This document shows, one piece after another, positions 23,329 through 35,226 of a stretch of 64,000 nt of DNA (position 1 is its first letter; each line of letters opens with the position of its first letter). Location: contig NC_065536.1 of assembly GCF_932294415.1 (NCBI RefSeq), forward strand, positions 11,769,974-11,833,973, given 5' to 3'. The position numbers were made by a program, and so were the translations under genes. The stretch comes from Quercus robur. Taxonomy: Eukaryota > Streptophyta > Magnoliopsida > Fagales > Fagaceae. The notes below the pieces were generated by a model that saw only the letters and a list, made by a program, of their open reading frames with translations, ran no database searches and was not told the DNA's origin.

Positions 23329-24107
23329 TGTAGGGCCCAATAATTTATGGGCTAGGCCCACTTGCTCATGGGGAGTCCAAAAGCCCAAGCCGAAAAAGGT
23401 TATGGCCCAAGCTCAAAAATATAAGGCAAAAAATGGCCCGGAGATGCAGCCGAAGACAGTTTAGTCCTCGGTAGACCCAAAGCTCCATTGAGAAGAGGGG
23501 TAAAAAAGAGGTATAGGAACAAATTTGAAAGAAGATCTAAAATATCTTGGGAAAGTTACCCTTACTACCCTTCCCAGATAAGACTCTGCACCCAACAGAG
23601 CCGGATTCTTCGGCTTTATCAACCATCCCCAACAATTCTGGGATTAGACTGACGGGACAAATATCAGTCTTGGAAAGGTTGACCCTACACGTGGACGAAG
23701 GATAGCGAACGCAGGCTAGTATAAAAGAAAAAGTAAGTAAATCTGGAAAAGGGGAGGAGGGGAGCCTCCCATTCCACCTCCAGGAAAAAGACTCCAGGGG
23801 TGAAAACACCTTAATGATATCTGCACACCACAGAAAAAACCCACCGCCGGGTAACCGGGGGAAGACCTTAATACTCCTCGGACCAAGTCCGAGGAGTCCA
23901 ACCCCTCAGGATGCGACACTATAGGGCTTAAATGTTCAAACCCAACCCCTTTTTTCTACATGAATTCCTCTAAAATCAGGACCGGACCATCGCCCCGTGA
24001 TCAAAGACAAGCCTTTCAAGCCCACTCTCTACAAATCATATTGTGAGGGATCTTTCATGTTCGAGCCCAACATCATTATTGGGCCGTTAAATAATCGTGT
24101 CCCTACA
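23329..24107 (+). mobile_element. solo LTR (family 1, copy 1)
   Basis: A fossil LTR of 779 bp starting TGTAGGG and ending CCCTACA, flanked by the 5-bp duplication AAAGT (23324-23328 and 24108-24112). It carries a TATA-like AGTATAAAAG and the palindrome CTCGGACCAAGTCCGAG. There is no internal region, so it is a solo LTR left by recombination. The same family occurs at 36382-37148. Confidence 0.85.
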
Positions 24108-24112
24108 AAAGT

Positions 24113-26585
24113 TATACATTATAAAAAGGTTATTTTCAGTTTCTTGAATAGAAGGAAATATTCTTCTTAATATTTTTTTTTTTTTTTTGTCGTTGCTTTA
24201 ACAATTCAATTTTTAGTATATTAAAAATGTATTAGTTTATTACAGAAAAAGTATATATTAGTATGAGGGTCCCATAAATAGGGGAGGTCTAAGATTAACT
24301 TCCTTTCATTTGTTGATAATAGTTTTTTTTTTTTTTTTTTAATGTCACGCCCTAAGGGAAGAATGTTAACATATTCTTAATCTATTGAGTTTACGGGAAG
24401 GCTTTTAAAACCGAAATTCAATATTGACAAGATTCTTACTTTCACTTCAAACTACATTAGCCCCCCAAATTTTATATATATGGGTACTAATTTTAGCAAT
24501 TTTGTTTTATAAAATTACATTTTCCCCCTTAAAAATATCATTGATTCTTTTAAGAGTATTGTTATGGTCACAAATTTTTTAATAATATTTTTACAAACTG
24601 TTAAAGTAACAAATTCTTATTGGTTTGCATTTGGGTCCATTGCTTACATTATTAGCAATTTATAAAAAAGTTTATAGTTCAAACATTTTTCTCATTTTAA
24701 AGACCATTAAAAATTTTATAAGTCTAAAATCTAAAAAAGAAATATACAAGCCCAAAAAAATTAGTACAACAACAAAAGTTACGATAGTAAAACTAAAAAA
24801 TATAAAAAAAAAATTAAGCCTAGTTAGCCAATTTTACCTAAAACAAACAATCTAACCCTTTAAAAAATATTAAACAACTAGCAGCTAAGACGACTAAGTA
24901 GTAGCAAAGTCAGAGGCCAAAGTCACTGCACACAACCAACAGCAAAACCGCCCCCCTTAACTCTAAGTTCCAACTCTGTCTCTACTTAAGATTCAGCCAA
25001 GTTGCAGCATTTAACTAAAAATACACTTTCATCCTATAAGAAAAAAGTCACATGGCTGAATTTTAGAGAAGAGGACCTAAGAAACAGCACCTAATTAAAT
25101 ACTGTACCTATTTTGTTTTGTGCTAGACTATATGTCAATATGTGCTTACTGATACTGTATTTGGTGACAAGGAGAAGGAACAAAACTTTCTCAGAGATAA
25201 AGGGCGAGTATGGAGCAAATTACAGGGCTGCAACCAAGTTGAAACTTTTATCTCATGCAATATGGGAAGTGTTAATTAAAGGGTTCTCCCTAGGCAATCC
25301 CTACACATGCCATGACCTACTTCAAGCCTCCAGATGGTTAATTTATGCAAGGCGTTAAATTCCATGATGAGTTATTTCTGGTGATGAGGGCAATGGAAAA
25401 TGGAGCAAGTTACCTTTGGATGAACTTTGAAGAAGGTTTGCTCAGCAAAGAAAGCATGGCTATATGGGGTTTTGAGACTTAAAAACTTTTGTAATTTGAC
25501 AGTAGTGGTAAAACAATGTTGGTGACTAGTGCATAATAAGCATTAAATGTTAAGCGTAGCCATTCCTTATATGCTTTGCAAGATGCCTTACATGGGTCAG
25601 GTTTGGTTGGTATGTTGTGTTTATCTATTTTATGTCTTGTAAAAATTATTTTATCAACTATTTAAGTTTTTTTTTTTCAATAAATCATTAAAATTCACAT
25701 AATACACCTGTATTATATTCCAAATTATTGAAAACTAATTCTCAAATTACCAAAGTAAATTAAACTAAAATAAAATAAAATAAGGGTAACAATATAAACC
25801 TAATGGAAAAAAAAAAATATCAACCCAAACCTATCAGCCCACGAAGAATCAACCCGAGGCATTGGGTTGAATTGGATTGGGTTAATTTTGTCGGATTAGT
25901 GAGTTAGATGCACTCTTTATTAAACCTCTCTCAAGTGGGACAACACAAAGATACCACTTGAATGAAAAAAGCTATGCGGAAGTTCATCACACTTCTTTGA
26001 CATCCAAACATTGGCTGCATAAACCTATTAAAAACGGCAAATGAATAAGAGTTTTTATTCTGTCACATTTACTTTTATGTTCTAAACGTGAACATTATCT
26101 TTTTGCCTTTTAAAACAAGTACATGAGTTAAATATTTGTGTAAATGAGTGAATACAATCATGTAAATAAGTGTGGCCAACTAAAAAACCTATTAAGAACT
26201 CAAACCAAGGGACCTAGACAGATCAAAACAATCAATCATCCTACTACATTCCCCCCCCCCCCCCCCCCCCAAAGAAGGATCAAATTCTAAGGCCTATACA
26301 TATTGGGCTTTCCTGGATCAGTTCTGGACCTTGACCTCCAAATTCAGGTGAAAGATAATGACACTGATCAGTCAGTAGTACCTTAACAAAAGAGTACTTC
26401 CACAGTTCCACAAAAAAAGTACCCAGTAGATCACCCTAGAAAGTAGAAACTCCCCAATAACCCATCCCACCTCTTGCCTCTTACATTGAGTCCTTATTTT
26501 CAAACCAAAATGTCCGTTTCCACAGACGCGTCCGCTGCATGCGGACTCACCTGACACATTGACACTCCCTCACTTCACGTATCCA
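24113..26585. other. long intergenic stretch without a supported gene
   Basis: AT-rich, with T-runs near 24170 and 24322, one MITE-like arm (about 24548-24610) and a 20-base C-run at 26251-26270. A frame at 25113-25358 (plus) was examined but shows no motif or family that I recognise. The last few hundred bases are upstream sequence of the SDR gene. Confidence 0.45.
26251..26270. repeat. C20 homopolymer
   Basis: Twenty consecutive C residues in an AT-rich context, about 380 bp upstream of the SDR start codon. Confidence 0.95.
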
Positions 26586-26617
26586 CACGTGCCCACATTC
26601 CACACACCTATATATAA
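26586..26617 (+). promoter_or_regulatory. G-box (ACACGTGCC) and TATA box of the SDR gene
   Basis: CACGTG in an ABRE-like context lies at 26586-26591 and TATATATAA at 26609-26617, 30-60 bp upstream of the ATG at 26647. Homologues of this reductase are described as seed- or stress-linked, which fits an ABA-type element. The assignment is positional. Confidence 0.5.
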
Positions 26618-26646
26618 CTCAACTATTTGAACCATTTCCACCATAT

Positions 26647-28507
26647 ATGCAATTCCAAAGCCTCAATCTTTGTAAGCTTTCCGCCTTTGTCTCTGTCTCA
26701 AGGGCCTCAGCAACTAGACCTTCTTGTTTTCCTCCCAAAACTCACCGGAATACTCTCTTTCCGGCAACATTTCTGGTAACTCAGAGACCCTTTAGAGTAG
26801 TGTTTGCAAGAATGGCTTCAGGTGGTCAGAAGTTTCCACCACAAAGGCAGGAGAGGCAGCCTGGGCAAGAGCATGTCATGGAACCTACCCCTGAATTTAC
26901 GAGCTCAGACTACACGCCATCCAATAAGCTTCGAGTAGGATTTTTTCCCGTTTCAATATCACATGCATACAAATAATTCATGCACGCATATATTTAGGTA
27001 ACTCCACATGGAGTTTATAAACAGTTTCTATCTTAATTTTTCTTTGTTAAAGCTGATAAAAATAGTTGTTTTGGATGATACATATGATACGTAGAAAACC
27101 TATAACATATGTATCACCCTTGAAATATTTTTACTTTCCTGAGGCTCAGTAGGTAAATTTTAGTTTCCAATGAAGAAAATTTATTGCCAAATTATAAGTA
27201 CTGCAATTCTTTTCTTTGTGATAACTTTCTTTTAACTAGAGAAAGTTAAATCTCATGTGGAACCAAGAATTTCATTTATAAAGTACAATCATGATTTCTA
27301 GCTATTCATTTCAGGCTGAATAATATTGCACAACACATTTTGTGATGGTATTCATCCTAGCATTGCATGCATGCACACTAGTAGTAAAACTAACGTGAAA
27401 GTTTTGCAGGGAAAGGTAGCGCTAGTGACTGGTGGCGACTCTGGGATTGGACGAGCTGTGTGCCACTGCTTTGCTCAAGAGGGTGCAACCGTCGCCTTCA
27501 CGTATGTGAAGGCCCAGGAGGACAAGGATGCGCAAGACACGCTCCACATGCTCAAGAAGGCGAAGACTACTGATGCCAAAGAGCCTATGGCAATAGCAGC
27601 TGACTTGGGATATGACAACAATTGCAAAAGGGTGGTTGATGAGGTTGTGAATGCCTATGGCCGGATTGATATACTGATCAACAATGCCGCCGAGCAGTAC
27701 AAATCATGTTCAGTGGAGGAGATTGATGACGAAAGGCTTGAGAGGGTGTTTAGGACCAATATTTTCTCTTACTTCTTCACAGTCAGGTAATATACAAATT
27801 CATATATCTGGCTTAAAAAATGTCATAATTGCTTAGGCTAGGGAGGACCAGGAGGATTTCAAGTTTTGCTCTTGACTTCTTGGTTTTCTTCTGGGTATCT
27901 ATCGTAAATAAGTGTTATAAGCTTTTAGTATTGCACAAAGCATGATTGTAACTTTACTAGTCTATTTGATCTCTTATTAACATGTTAAAGCTTGAAAGTT
28001 GATTATTGTGGCCTAGAAATAAAAGGGTGAGTTCTCAGAAGTGAAGGCCTAGCTAACTGAATAGAGTGAAAGACTGATGAGTATCATGTGTGCTTGATGA
28101 TTTTGATATTGGTTTGGTGATAGGCATGCTTTGAAGCATATGAAGCAAGGGAGCTCCATAATCAACACGACATCTGCATAAGGGTCAATGGTGTGGCCCC
28201 TGGACCCATTTGGACCCCATTGATACCATCATCATTCAGTGAGGAAGAGTGTGCTAAGTTTGGGTCTGAAGTGCCTATGGGCAGGGCTGGTCAGCCTATT
28301 GAGGTTGCTCCATGCTATGTCTTCCTTGCTTGTAATCATTGCTCCTCTTACATAACTGGCCAGGTTCTTCATCCTAATGGTAAGTTCAATTTTAAGCTGC
28401 AATTTGTGTATGTTTTAGTACTTATAGGTAGATGATTGATAACCCTTTATTATTTCTTTTTTGGGGGGGAAATCTGTTTTACAGGTGGAACTGTAGCGAA
28501 TGCTTGA
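26647..28507 (+). pseudogene. chloroplast NADPH-dependent aldehyde reductase / glucose-ribitol dehydrogenase-like SDR, catalytic segment deleted
   Basis: Exons 26647-26934, 27410-27786, 28124-28380 and 28485-28507, all with GT-AG introns. Exon 1 encodes a plastid transit-like leader and the family stretch PTPEFTSSDYTPSNKL. Exon 2 starts GKVALVTGGDSGIG (the TGxxxGIG cofactor loop) and carries ILINNAAEQY (NNAG motif). Exon 3 reads HALKHMKQGSSIINTTS, then jumps to RVNGVAPGPIWTPLIPSSF. In intact relatives about 35 residues lie between these points, including the YxxxK catalytic Tyr and Lys. Here roughly 105-110 bp are missing at about 28179, which also shifts the frame and puts a TAA at the junction. 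Exon 4 gives GGTVANA and a stop. It would have reduced aldehydes with NADPH in the plastid; as written it cannot. Confidence 0.88.
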
Positions 28508-28698
28508 AGGGACTGTGGAAGGGTGTGTTTGGTGCTTCCTGTTGGTGCCTTTTTATAGTAAGTTTTTTGTGTTGTATGGAAGAAAGAGTGGCAATTAGTG
28601 TCTACAGGTTCTTTTGTATGCTCTAACCGCAAGAGAGCAGTATGGTGTTAAATGGGTACTTGGCAAGTTGTTAATGTGCTGTATGAAAATTAAGAAGC

Positions 28699-28704
28699 AA
28701 TAAA
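28699..28704 (+). promoter_or_regulatory. AATAAA polyadenylation signal of the SDR gene
   Basis: AATAAA about 190 bp downstream of the ancestral stop codon, in a plausible position for the 3' end of this transcription unit. Confidence 0.4.
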
Positions 28705-28770
28705 AGTCTTTGTAAATTAAGCTTTGTTTAAGTTGTAAGTGATCTACTTGTTGTAAGAGGCTGTCACCCT

Positions 28771-28929
28771 GTTTCTCTTCTAGTTTAATTTCTTAAGCTA
28801 TGAGAGCCAAAATATAATGGACTATCAATTAGTATTTGAAATGGTCGATGTTTCTCTTCTAGTTTAATTTCTTAAGCTATGAGAGTCGAAATATAATGGA
28901 CTATCAATTTAGTATTTGACAAATGGCCA
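28771..28929. repeat. two-copy tandem duplication, 79-bp period
   Basis: The block beginning GTTTCTCTTCTAGTTTAATT starts at 28771 and again at 28850 and runs through ATATAATGGACTATCAATT with only a few differences. Confidence 0.88.
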
Positions 28930-29104
28930 AAGTATGGTTTATGGTTTATGGTTTTAACTCTTAAGAGGTTACTACTAGGCCTGCCTGCAGCAGTGCAAGG
29001 GTGACCCATCATCAATGAGACTAATTACAAGCACTTGGCCAGGACATCAAAGCCGAAAGATAAATGGAGAATTCTAACTTAGAAATGAAGGTCACGGAAA
29101 AGAT

Positions 29105-29221
29105 GGATCCTACATGGACTTTATACGATACTGCACTGGCAATATTCAGCTTAAGATCAATACAATCCTATATGGACTTTATACAATACTGCACTAGCAA
29201 TCAGCTTAAGATCAATACAAT
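29105..29221. repeat. two-copy tandem duplication, about 58-bp period
   Basis: ATCCTACATGGACTTTATAC and then CAGCTTAAGATCAATACAAT recur directly, with a 3-bp length difference between copies. Confidence 0.82.
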
Positions 29222-30942
29222 CACAAGAAGTCCACAACTATTGAAGTATCACTATGCAGTCTATGCTGGGGACCACTTCTTTTATGGCTTAATTTAGTGT
29301 GAATTTCAGAAAGAATAAAAATTATTACACTTCTATGATACAACCAATGTTTTTAGCTCCTTCGATAGGGGTTCTGGGATTCAGTCTGACTTGGAAGGAG
29401 CCAGACTTGATCTTGACAAGTACCTTTCACTGTCGGTGCAGCGTCTCAGCCATTTCTTTTTTCAGTGTTTTAACATATGTCAAGGTTTCTATTCCAATAA
29501 TAAATCAAGACCTGTAAAGCTTTAAGCCATTCACTTGCATTTGACCGACACTACTGAGTTGAAACTTGAAGTTAAATCAACAGATTGCATTATAAAACTT
29601 GTCACCAACATTTGAGATTCAAAATGAAGGTACAGTTGGGACAGCAAGATTCCATTACAAATCTTTAGTCTGGTTTGTGGAATATGACTAGAGGATATAA
29701 CAAGTAAAAGAAGTAAACTTGATCCATTTAGTATTATTTTTGTTTAATTTGTATTTTCTTCGGAGTAGAGAAGAATGTGAAACACTCTCCTATGGTGGGA
29801 GGACTGGGGACTGGTAGAAAATTAATACACCAGAGAGCTAAATCATTCCTTGGTTGTTCAATCAGAATCTTGAATGTGACTTATAGGAGGTTCAAAATTT
29901 TCAAATTAAAATTTGAAAGTTTAGAACTATTACAAATTTTACTAATTTCAAATTGAACCTTACACTTTTATAATCATATAAATTTAAATCCTAAACATTT
30001 TGGGTTGATAAGGGGTCTAAATTGATATGATTTTTAAAATTCAGGCTTAATTTGACAGTTTTGAAACTATAAAGATAGGTTGTTATGACATGATATAACA
30101 ATAATAACAAGAAGCTTTAATTTTTGTGTCAACTATGGATCCTTAGCATGATAGTTAGGGTTGGTTACATGTATTTTTTTTCCTCCATTGTTATAACATG
30201 ATGGAATGGGAAAATTATCCCATGGAGCAGCTCCATGAAGCCACTCTCTCTAATAGTATGTGGGACTCACACATTTGTGGGTCTTGCATGCTGTAAGAGG
30301 ATGGCCTCATATAACGGCTCCATATGACACCTGATGCAATGGGCTGATAAACAGTACACTCTCCTGGGTTTACGACTACACGATTTCTATCAAACATTCC
30401 AGGGAAAATCAAGGAAAATCACATCAGCAGTTTGATGAAATGGAAAATTAGAGCAATTGGAATTAGTGGATGTCTATCCTTAATGGCTAGGCAGACGACA
30501 CTACAATGAAGAACCTCTTATGGGACTTCATATAGTAATATTGCTAAACCTTAACCATGTAGGTTCAGTGAAGTGTATATAACAATGTTAATGACTTCAT
30601 ATAGAGCATGTAAGCTGCATGATAATTATCAAGTATCTTTCCCAAAGGAAGAGAAAAAATCCATTTGTATAAAATTGGCTTACTTCATAAGTAGACAAAC
30701 TAGGATCTACAGAGGAGAGAAAATTCATATAACTTTTTTACAATTGTCTTACCAGTGAAGCAACAAGGTGGATATTCCCGAGACTTCAAAAAAAATCATA
30801 AATTAACTTAAATTAATCATTCTAAGGACACAATTATTGTACAGAAAAGATAGATCAAGAGGAAAACGTTTCAGCAAAGCACACATTTTCATGCTTATTA
30901 TTTGACATCAGGGATTTTACTCTTATTCATAAATAAGGAAGA

Positions 30943-33900
30943 TCAGGATGAACCACTAAAGCTAACCTCAGCACCTTTCCCACCTATTGCTGCAATCAAA
31001 CATTGGAAGCCGCATGACTCGAGCTCCGCAATTACCTTATCAACAACTGTTCCTGATAGCACTGATTCATGTGGTTAAGGAAGCATCTGAATATGAAATT
31101 TAAGATAAAGCATATCAATAATATAGCAGCATCCTGACATTATTCAGAAAATCCAAAAGTTTCTAATTTTGTTCGGATATAAAAGTTGAAAAGATGAAGT
31201 TTCTCCATGCTAATGTATTTTTATTTTTTATGAATAAAAGACTCATATAGAATTATATAGGTGTTACCAATGAGCTCTAGTTCAAATAACAAAACCCCCC
31301 TAGTAAGAACAAGGTGGAGGTGAAGTTGCAAGTTAAATTCCTATCTAGTGTGTGAAAGTTACAAAAAAAAAAACAAAAAAAGACCAAAGAATAGAATTAT
31401 TGCTTCTATGGGTAATAAATTCTATTCAAAGTAAAAGTTTTAACGCATACAATGGCTATAATACATCCTCTCATCAAATTATAATAAGATTTCAAAAGAA
31501 CATTGAAATTCAAGAAAGAATAACTATGAGAATTTCCAAAAGCATGTAAGTAGTCATACAGAGAACAAAAGGCCTGATGCAAAGCCAGTTGAGATCCATG
31601 TGCAACTTACAAAGGCCAGATGCAAAGCCAAATACTACAAATGCACTCTAGCTCAAATGACATCACCTTTCTCTATAAAGATGGGGTGGAGGGTGAAGTC
31701 ATGGGTTCAAAACCCACCCAGAGCCAAATCCCATTGGGCCCTCTCCTATATATAATTAGCTCCTCATGGTGATAAAATAACTTCAATTTCTTATAAGACT
31801 GAAATGGTACAACATCCAAGTAAAGCTTGACTCAAATGCTTTTGAAAGTAATGAGACCAAGCAGTTCATTAACCTCTATTTGACAGTACTAAGGTTTCCA
31901 CAGGCCCCACCCCCACTCTCTTTTTTTCTCTTCTGCCCCCACCACCACAAAGAAAATCTTTTCCAAGTTCTCTGTGGATGAACTTGGTGCCATTCCTGGC
32001 ACAGAAGGCCAATGACAACTCCAAATATATATGGGTGCAAGTTGAGAGCTACATAGGAGGAGAGGATAACTGGAACACAATAAAATATGAGGCATTGTTC
32101 TTGTAGTATATAACCCTCCCCCGCCGGAGAATTTCTAGTACAGAAATTCTTTTTCCTACAAAAGTTTATATTATTATATCATGGAAACTGATGAGGTCAA
32201 ATCACTATAGCTATATATCTACACCCACAGCCAACCAATAATATAATGGAAACTAAAACAAGCATTCACAATGTACTAAAAATAAGAACCTGTAGAAGAA
32301 AAAATAGGAAATAAAATCCTTGAAATTAAAATATATAAACAGCACAAGGAAATGGATACGGGTTGGCAACAGCGTCAGAACACAGCCTCCACCCCCAGCT
32401 CCTGTCAATTTGGAAGCTAACTTGTACTTCAATGTTGTCCTAAGAACAGTTTCTATTGAAGCATGGCTGACTCCCATACACTGGAGAAGACCTTGATTCA
32501 TTTCCATTAACTCTGCTATCTTCTCTTCCTTCTCTGTTATGGAGAGTTCATCAGGGGCTGGTGACTGGATAATGGTAGACAATTCGTTGCTGATAGAATC
32601 AACTGCATTAAACACCAAACTCATGGCATCTGGGTGCCTTATGGTCCTCTCTGAAACACCAGCAACTAATGCCTTTGTATTCCTCCCAACCTTGGTGTTT
32701 GTAATGAGCATTTTGAGTGGCATATTGGACTTGATGAGTGTCAAATTACCAGACCTAAATTTGATCACGTTGCCTGTTGCATTCAAATTTAAAACAAATT
32801 CAAATGCAGTGACCTTCTTGTGTTTGGGAGATAGAGGAAACAGCATACTGTATGGTGAAGTTGACAAACATATTAACACAAAGTAGTTCTCCTTTTTCTT
32901 CCCTTATTTTAATTCTTCTTATTTTATTTTTTAGCAGGAGGTGCGTTCATGGAGGAAATGGATATGAAATGTACCAAATTATTGAAAATTTCTACACCAT
33001 GTACAAGTTAAATGTGTGTGTGCAGGTCATTAATATTGTGTAGATAACACATGATTTATTCAAGTAATTCGACAACAATTTCTGCATAGATTAGGTTATA
33101 ATGATGAACATAATATGAGAATGTATGACTCCCATTCCACAAAACAGGCTGATTCACTTCCACTCATATTCAATATTGAATTCATTCTCCCTTCCACAAG
33201 TAGATTTTTCAAATTACCACTACTTTTACAACTCTTTCATATTACCATCAATAAAGTAAAATACTTACTTCTAAGCAGGCACAAAGTGAGATGTAAATAC
33301 TACTCAGAATGATGAGCAACAGGGAAAAGACACTTCTTAGGCACAAAACGTTGATTAAAAAAGGATAGATTTGTATAGCACAGCTCACAAGATCACATAC
33401 CATATGTGCTGACTGTGTTGTCAAGTCCAGATGGCTTTCCATGGATTATCTTTTCACCTTCAAAAGCCCATTTATTTAGCAATTCGAGGTCACTTTCCCC
33501 AAATGCTGACCACCCCTGCTGGCTCATGTCCAAACTCACTGAATCCGAGAAAGAAAGCAGAGCAGCTGAGAGTGCAACACAAAATGCGGCAGATGAACCC
33601 AAGCCTGAACCCAAAGGAAGCTCAGAGGTGATAACCACCGTAGCAGGCTTAAATCTGATATGTAAAAAAAGAAGAAGTCAGAATTAGATTTCTAAGAAAA
33701 TAATATTGAAAAATGCAACCATTAATGGAAGCATACCCATGGATACAGGAGTACAGCCAGAGAAAAGCTGAAACTCCAGAAGCAAGTCCAATTTTTGCTT
33801 CCGGAATATTTTGCTCTTCAACTAGTGCTGTAATTGATTTCATGGTCTCTATTGAGCATGAAGTGGGTTTTGAAGAGAGCAAACTTCCTGCTTCAGGTAG

Positions 33901-35226
33901 TGCATCTTTGATTCTAGCAACTGGCCATGAAAATTCTAATGCCAAATCCTTGAGTTGGAGTCTTAAAAATTCATCATTGTCTATAAATAAAAGCACAAAA
34001 AATCAGTGACAGATTCAACAGAGAACCTGAAGAGAAATGAACAAGAATTTTACCAGAATAAAAAGAAAAAAGAAGTGCAAATTTGCAGAAATCTCAAAAA
34101 GACCATAACATATTTCATAAATTTAATTTGGTCCCTAGCTCTTCAATGTATGTTGCGAGGATAAAATTCTTTTGAACTAGTGTATTAATAAACATTGAGC
34201 TGTTAATGTCCAGTGGTCCGTACCTTTCCTTCTCTCTGTAAAGATTTACCCTTTTTTATTTTTTTATTTTTATAAGTCTCTGTAAAGATTTACCCACTTT
34301 ATTATTGTGTATCTTTTGCCTTCTAAAAGGAATACCATAACAAAACACTGTATCACGCACACACTGAGGAAGAGGAAAAACACAAATGCTCAGAAGGGTA
34401 TACTGCAATCAACAATTCAACCCAAAAAAAAAAAATCTTAATAAATGGTAAGCAATTATAGTATGTCTATCCAAATCAACAATACGTCAAAAACCAGTAA
34501 CGTTTTTCACGTGGTCAACACAGTTGAAACATAGAATCATTCATCATCAGTTTCATCAAATCTGTCTCTCAGCGTTTGATTGGTGAAGTTTTTTTTTTTA
34601 AAGAAAAAATCTTTCTTTCTTTCTTTTTTTAATAAAAAAAATAAAATAAATAAATAAAAATTGTAGAATTTGTTAATAAGCTGAGAAAGTTGTATAGGTT
34701 GGAACTTGGAACAGACATCAATGAGCACTTTCCACAAACAAAGCAGTTTAACAAAACCCAATTTAACCCAAACCCCAAAACCACAAATCCTAAGCACAGT
34801 AACACACACACATAAAAAGCACAAATGCTCAAAAGGGTATATTCCAATCAAGAAATTAAACCCAAAGTAAACAATCACAGCAACATAATGCAGCGCACAC
34901 ATCACAAAACCACAAAAGCTCAAAAGGGTATCCTGTAATCACCATTTCAACCAATACCCAATTCAACTCAGGCCCAAATCTCCCATCTTTGTGCCAATTC
35001 AGCACAACCCCACTTCACAAACATCCAAAACAAAACAACCACAGCAAATAAATAGCATCAAAAAGAGAAACCACAGAGAGAGAGAGAGTGTACCAGAGGG
35101 AGTGGGAAATCGAAGAGAAACATAGGTGTAGAGGTCAAGGGAAGCAGCCACCGCCGTGGATCCGTGCACCACAGCATGCTCTCCGGCCAGTATGATTTTC
35201 CCTGGAGCTCTAGCTTTCACTTCCAT
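30943..35226 (-). CDS. MVK: mevalonate kinase
   Basis: Five exons, all with GT-AG introns and compatible phases: 35226-35094, 33980-33737, 33654-33401, 32773-32360 and 31061-30943. Together they give exactly 387 codons plus stop, the usual plant length. The enzyme phosphorylates mevalonate with ATP in the cytosolic isoprenoid pathway (GHMP kinase superfamily). Motifs in order: [20 protein letters not shown] at the N-terminus; the GHMP ATP loop [16 protein letters not shown] in exon 3; [14 protein letters not shown] with the catalytic Asp region; [14 protein letters not shown]; and the C-terminal glycine-rich loop [17 protein letters not shown]. The last exon reads [20 protein letters not shown]; the acceptor at 31062-31063 was chosen because it keeps phase and restores LLSGT. 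No disruption was seen. Introns contain SINE-like sequences. Confidence 0.95.
31266..31380 (+). mobile_element. tRNA-derived SINE-like sequence in MVK intron 4 (copy 1)
   Basis: GAGCTCTAGTTCAAATAACA (box A-like) followed by AAGTTGCAAGTTAAATTCC (worn box B) and an A-rich end near 31363-31380. Related to the next entry but more degraded. Confidence 0.35.
31636..31800 (+). mobile_element. tRNA-derived SINE-like sequence in MVK intron 4 (copy 2)
   Basis: Box A-like CTCTAGCTCAAATGACATC, then a conserved body GATGGGGTGGAGGGTGAAG and box B GGGTTCAAAACCC. Same layout as the sequence at 31266. The 3' limit is uncertain. Confidence 0.42.

Larger units (their letters stand above)
28510..30942. other. 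intergenic stretch between SDR and mevalonate kinase genes
   Basis: Holds two small tandem duplications (28771-28929 and 29105-29221). The 30190-30420 part has short inverted motifs (for example GTGGGACTCACACATTTGTG) reminiscent of MITEs, not resolved. No gene seen. The two genes converge on this stretch. Confidence 0.45.

Noticed and set aside
25113-25358. Plus-strand frame (TRRRNKTFSEIKGEYGANY...)
   Set aside because: No family recognised, no exon partners and no regulatory context; left as unexplained intergenic sequence.
32539-32886. Plus-strand frame of 115 codons
   Set aside because: It is antisense to exon 4 of mevalonate kinase.
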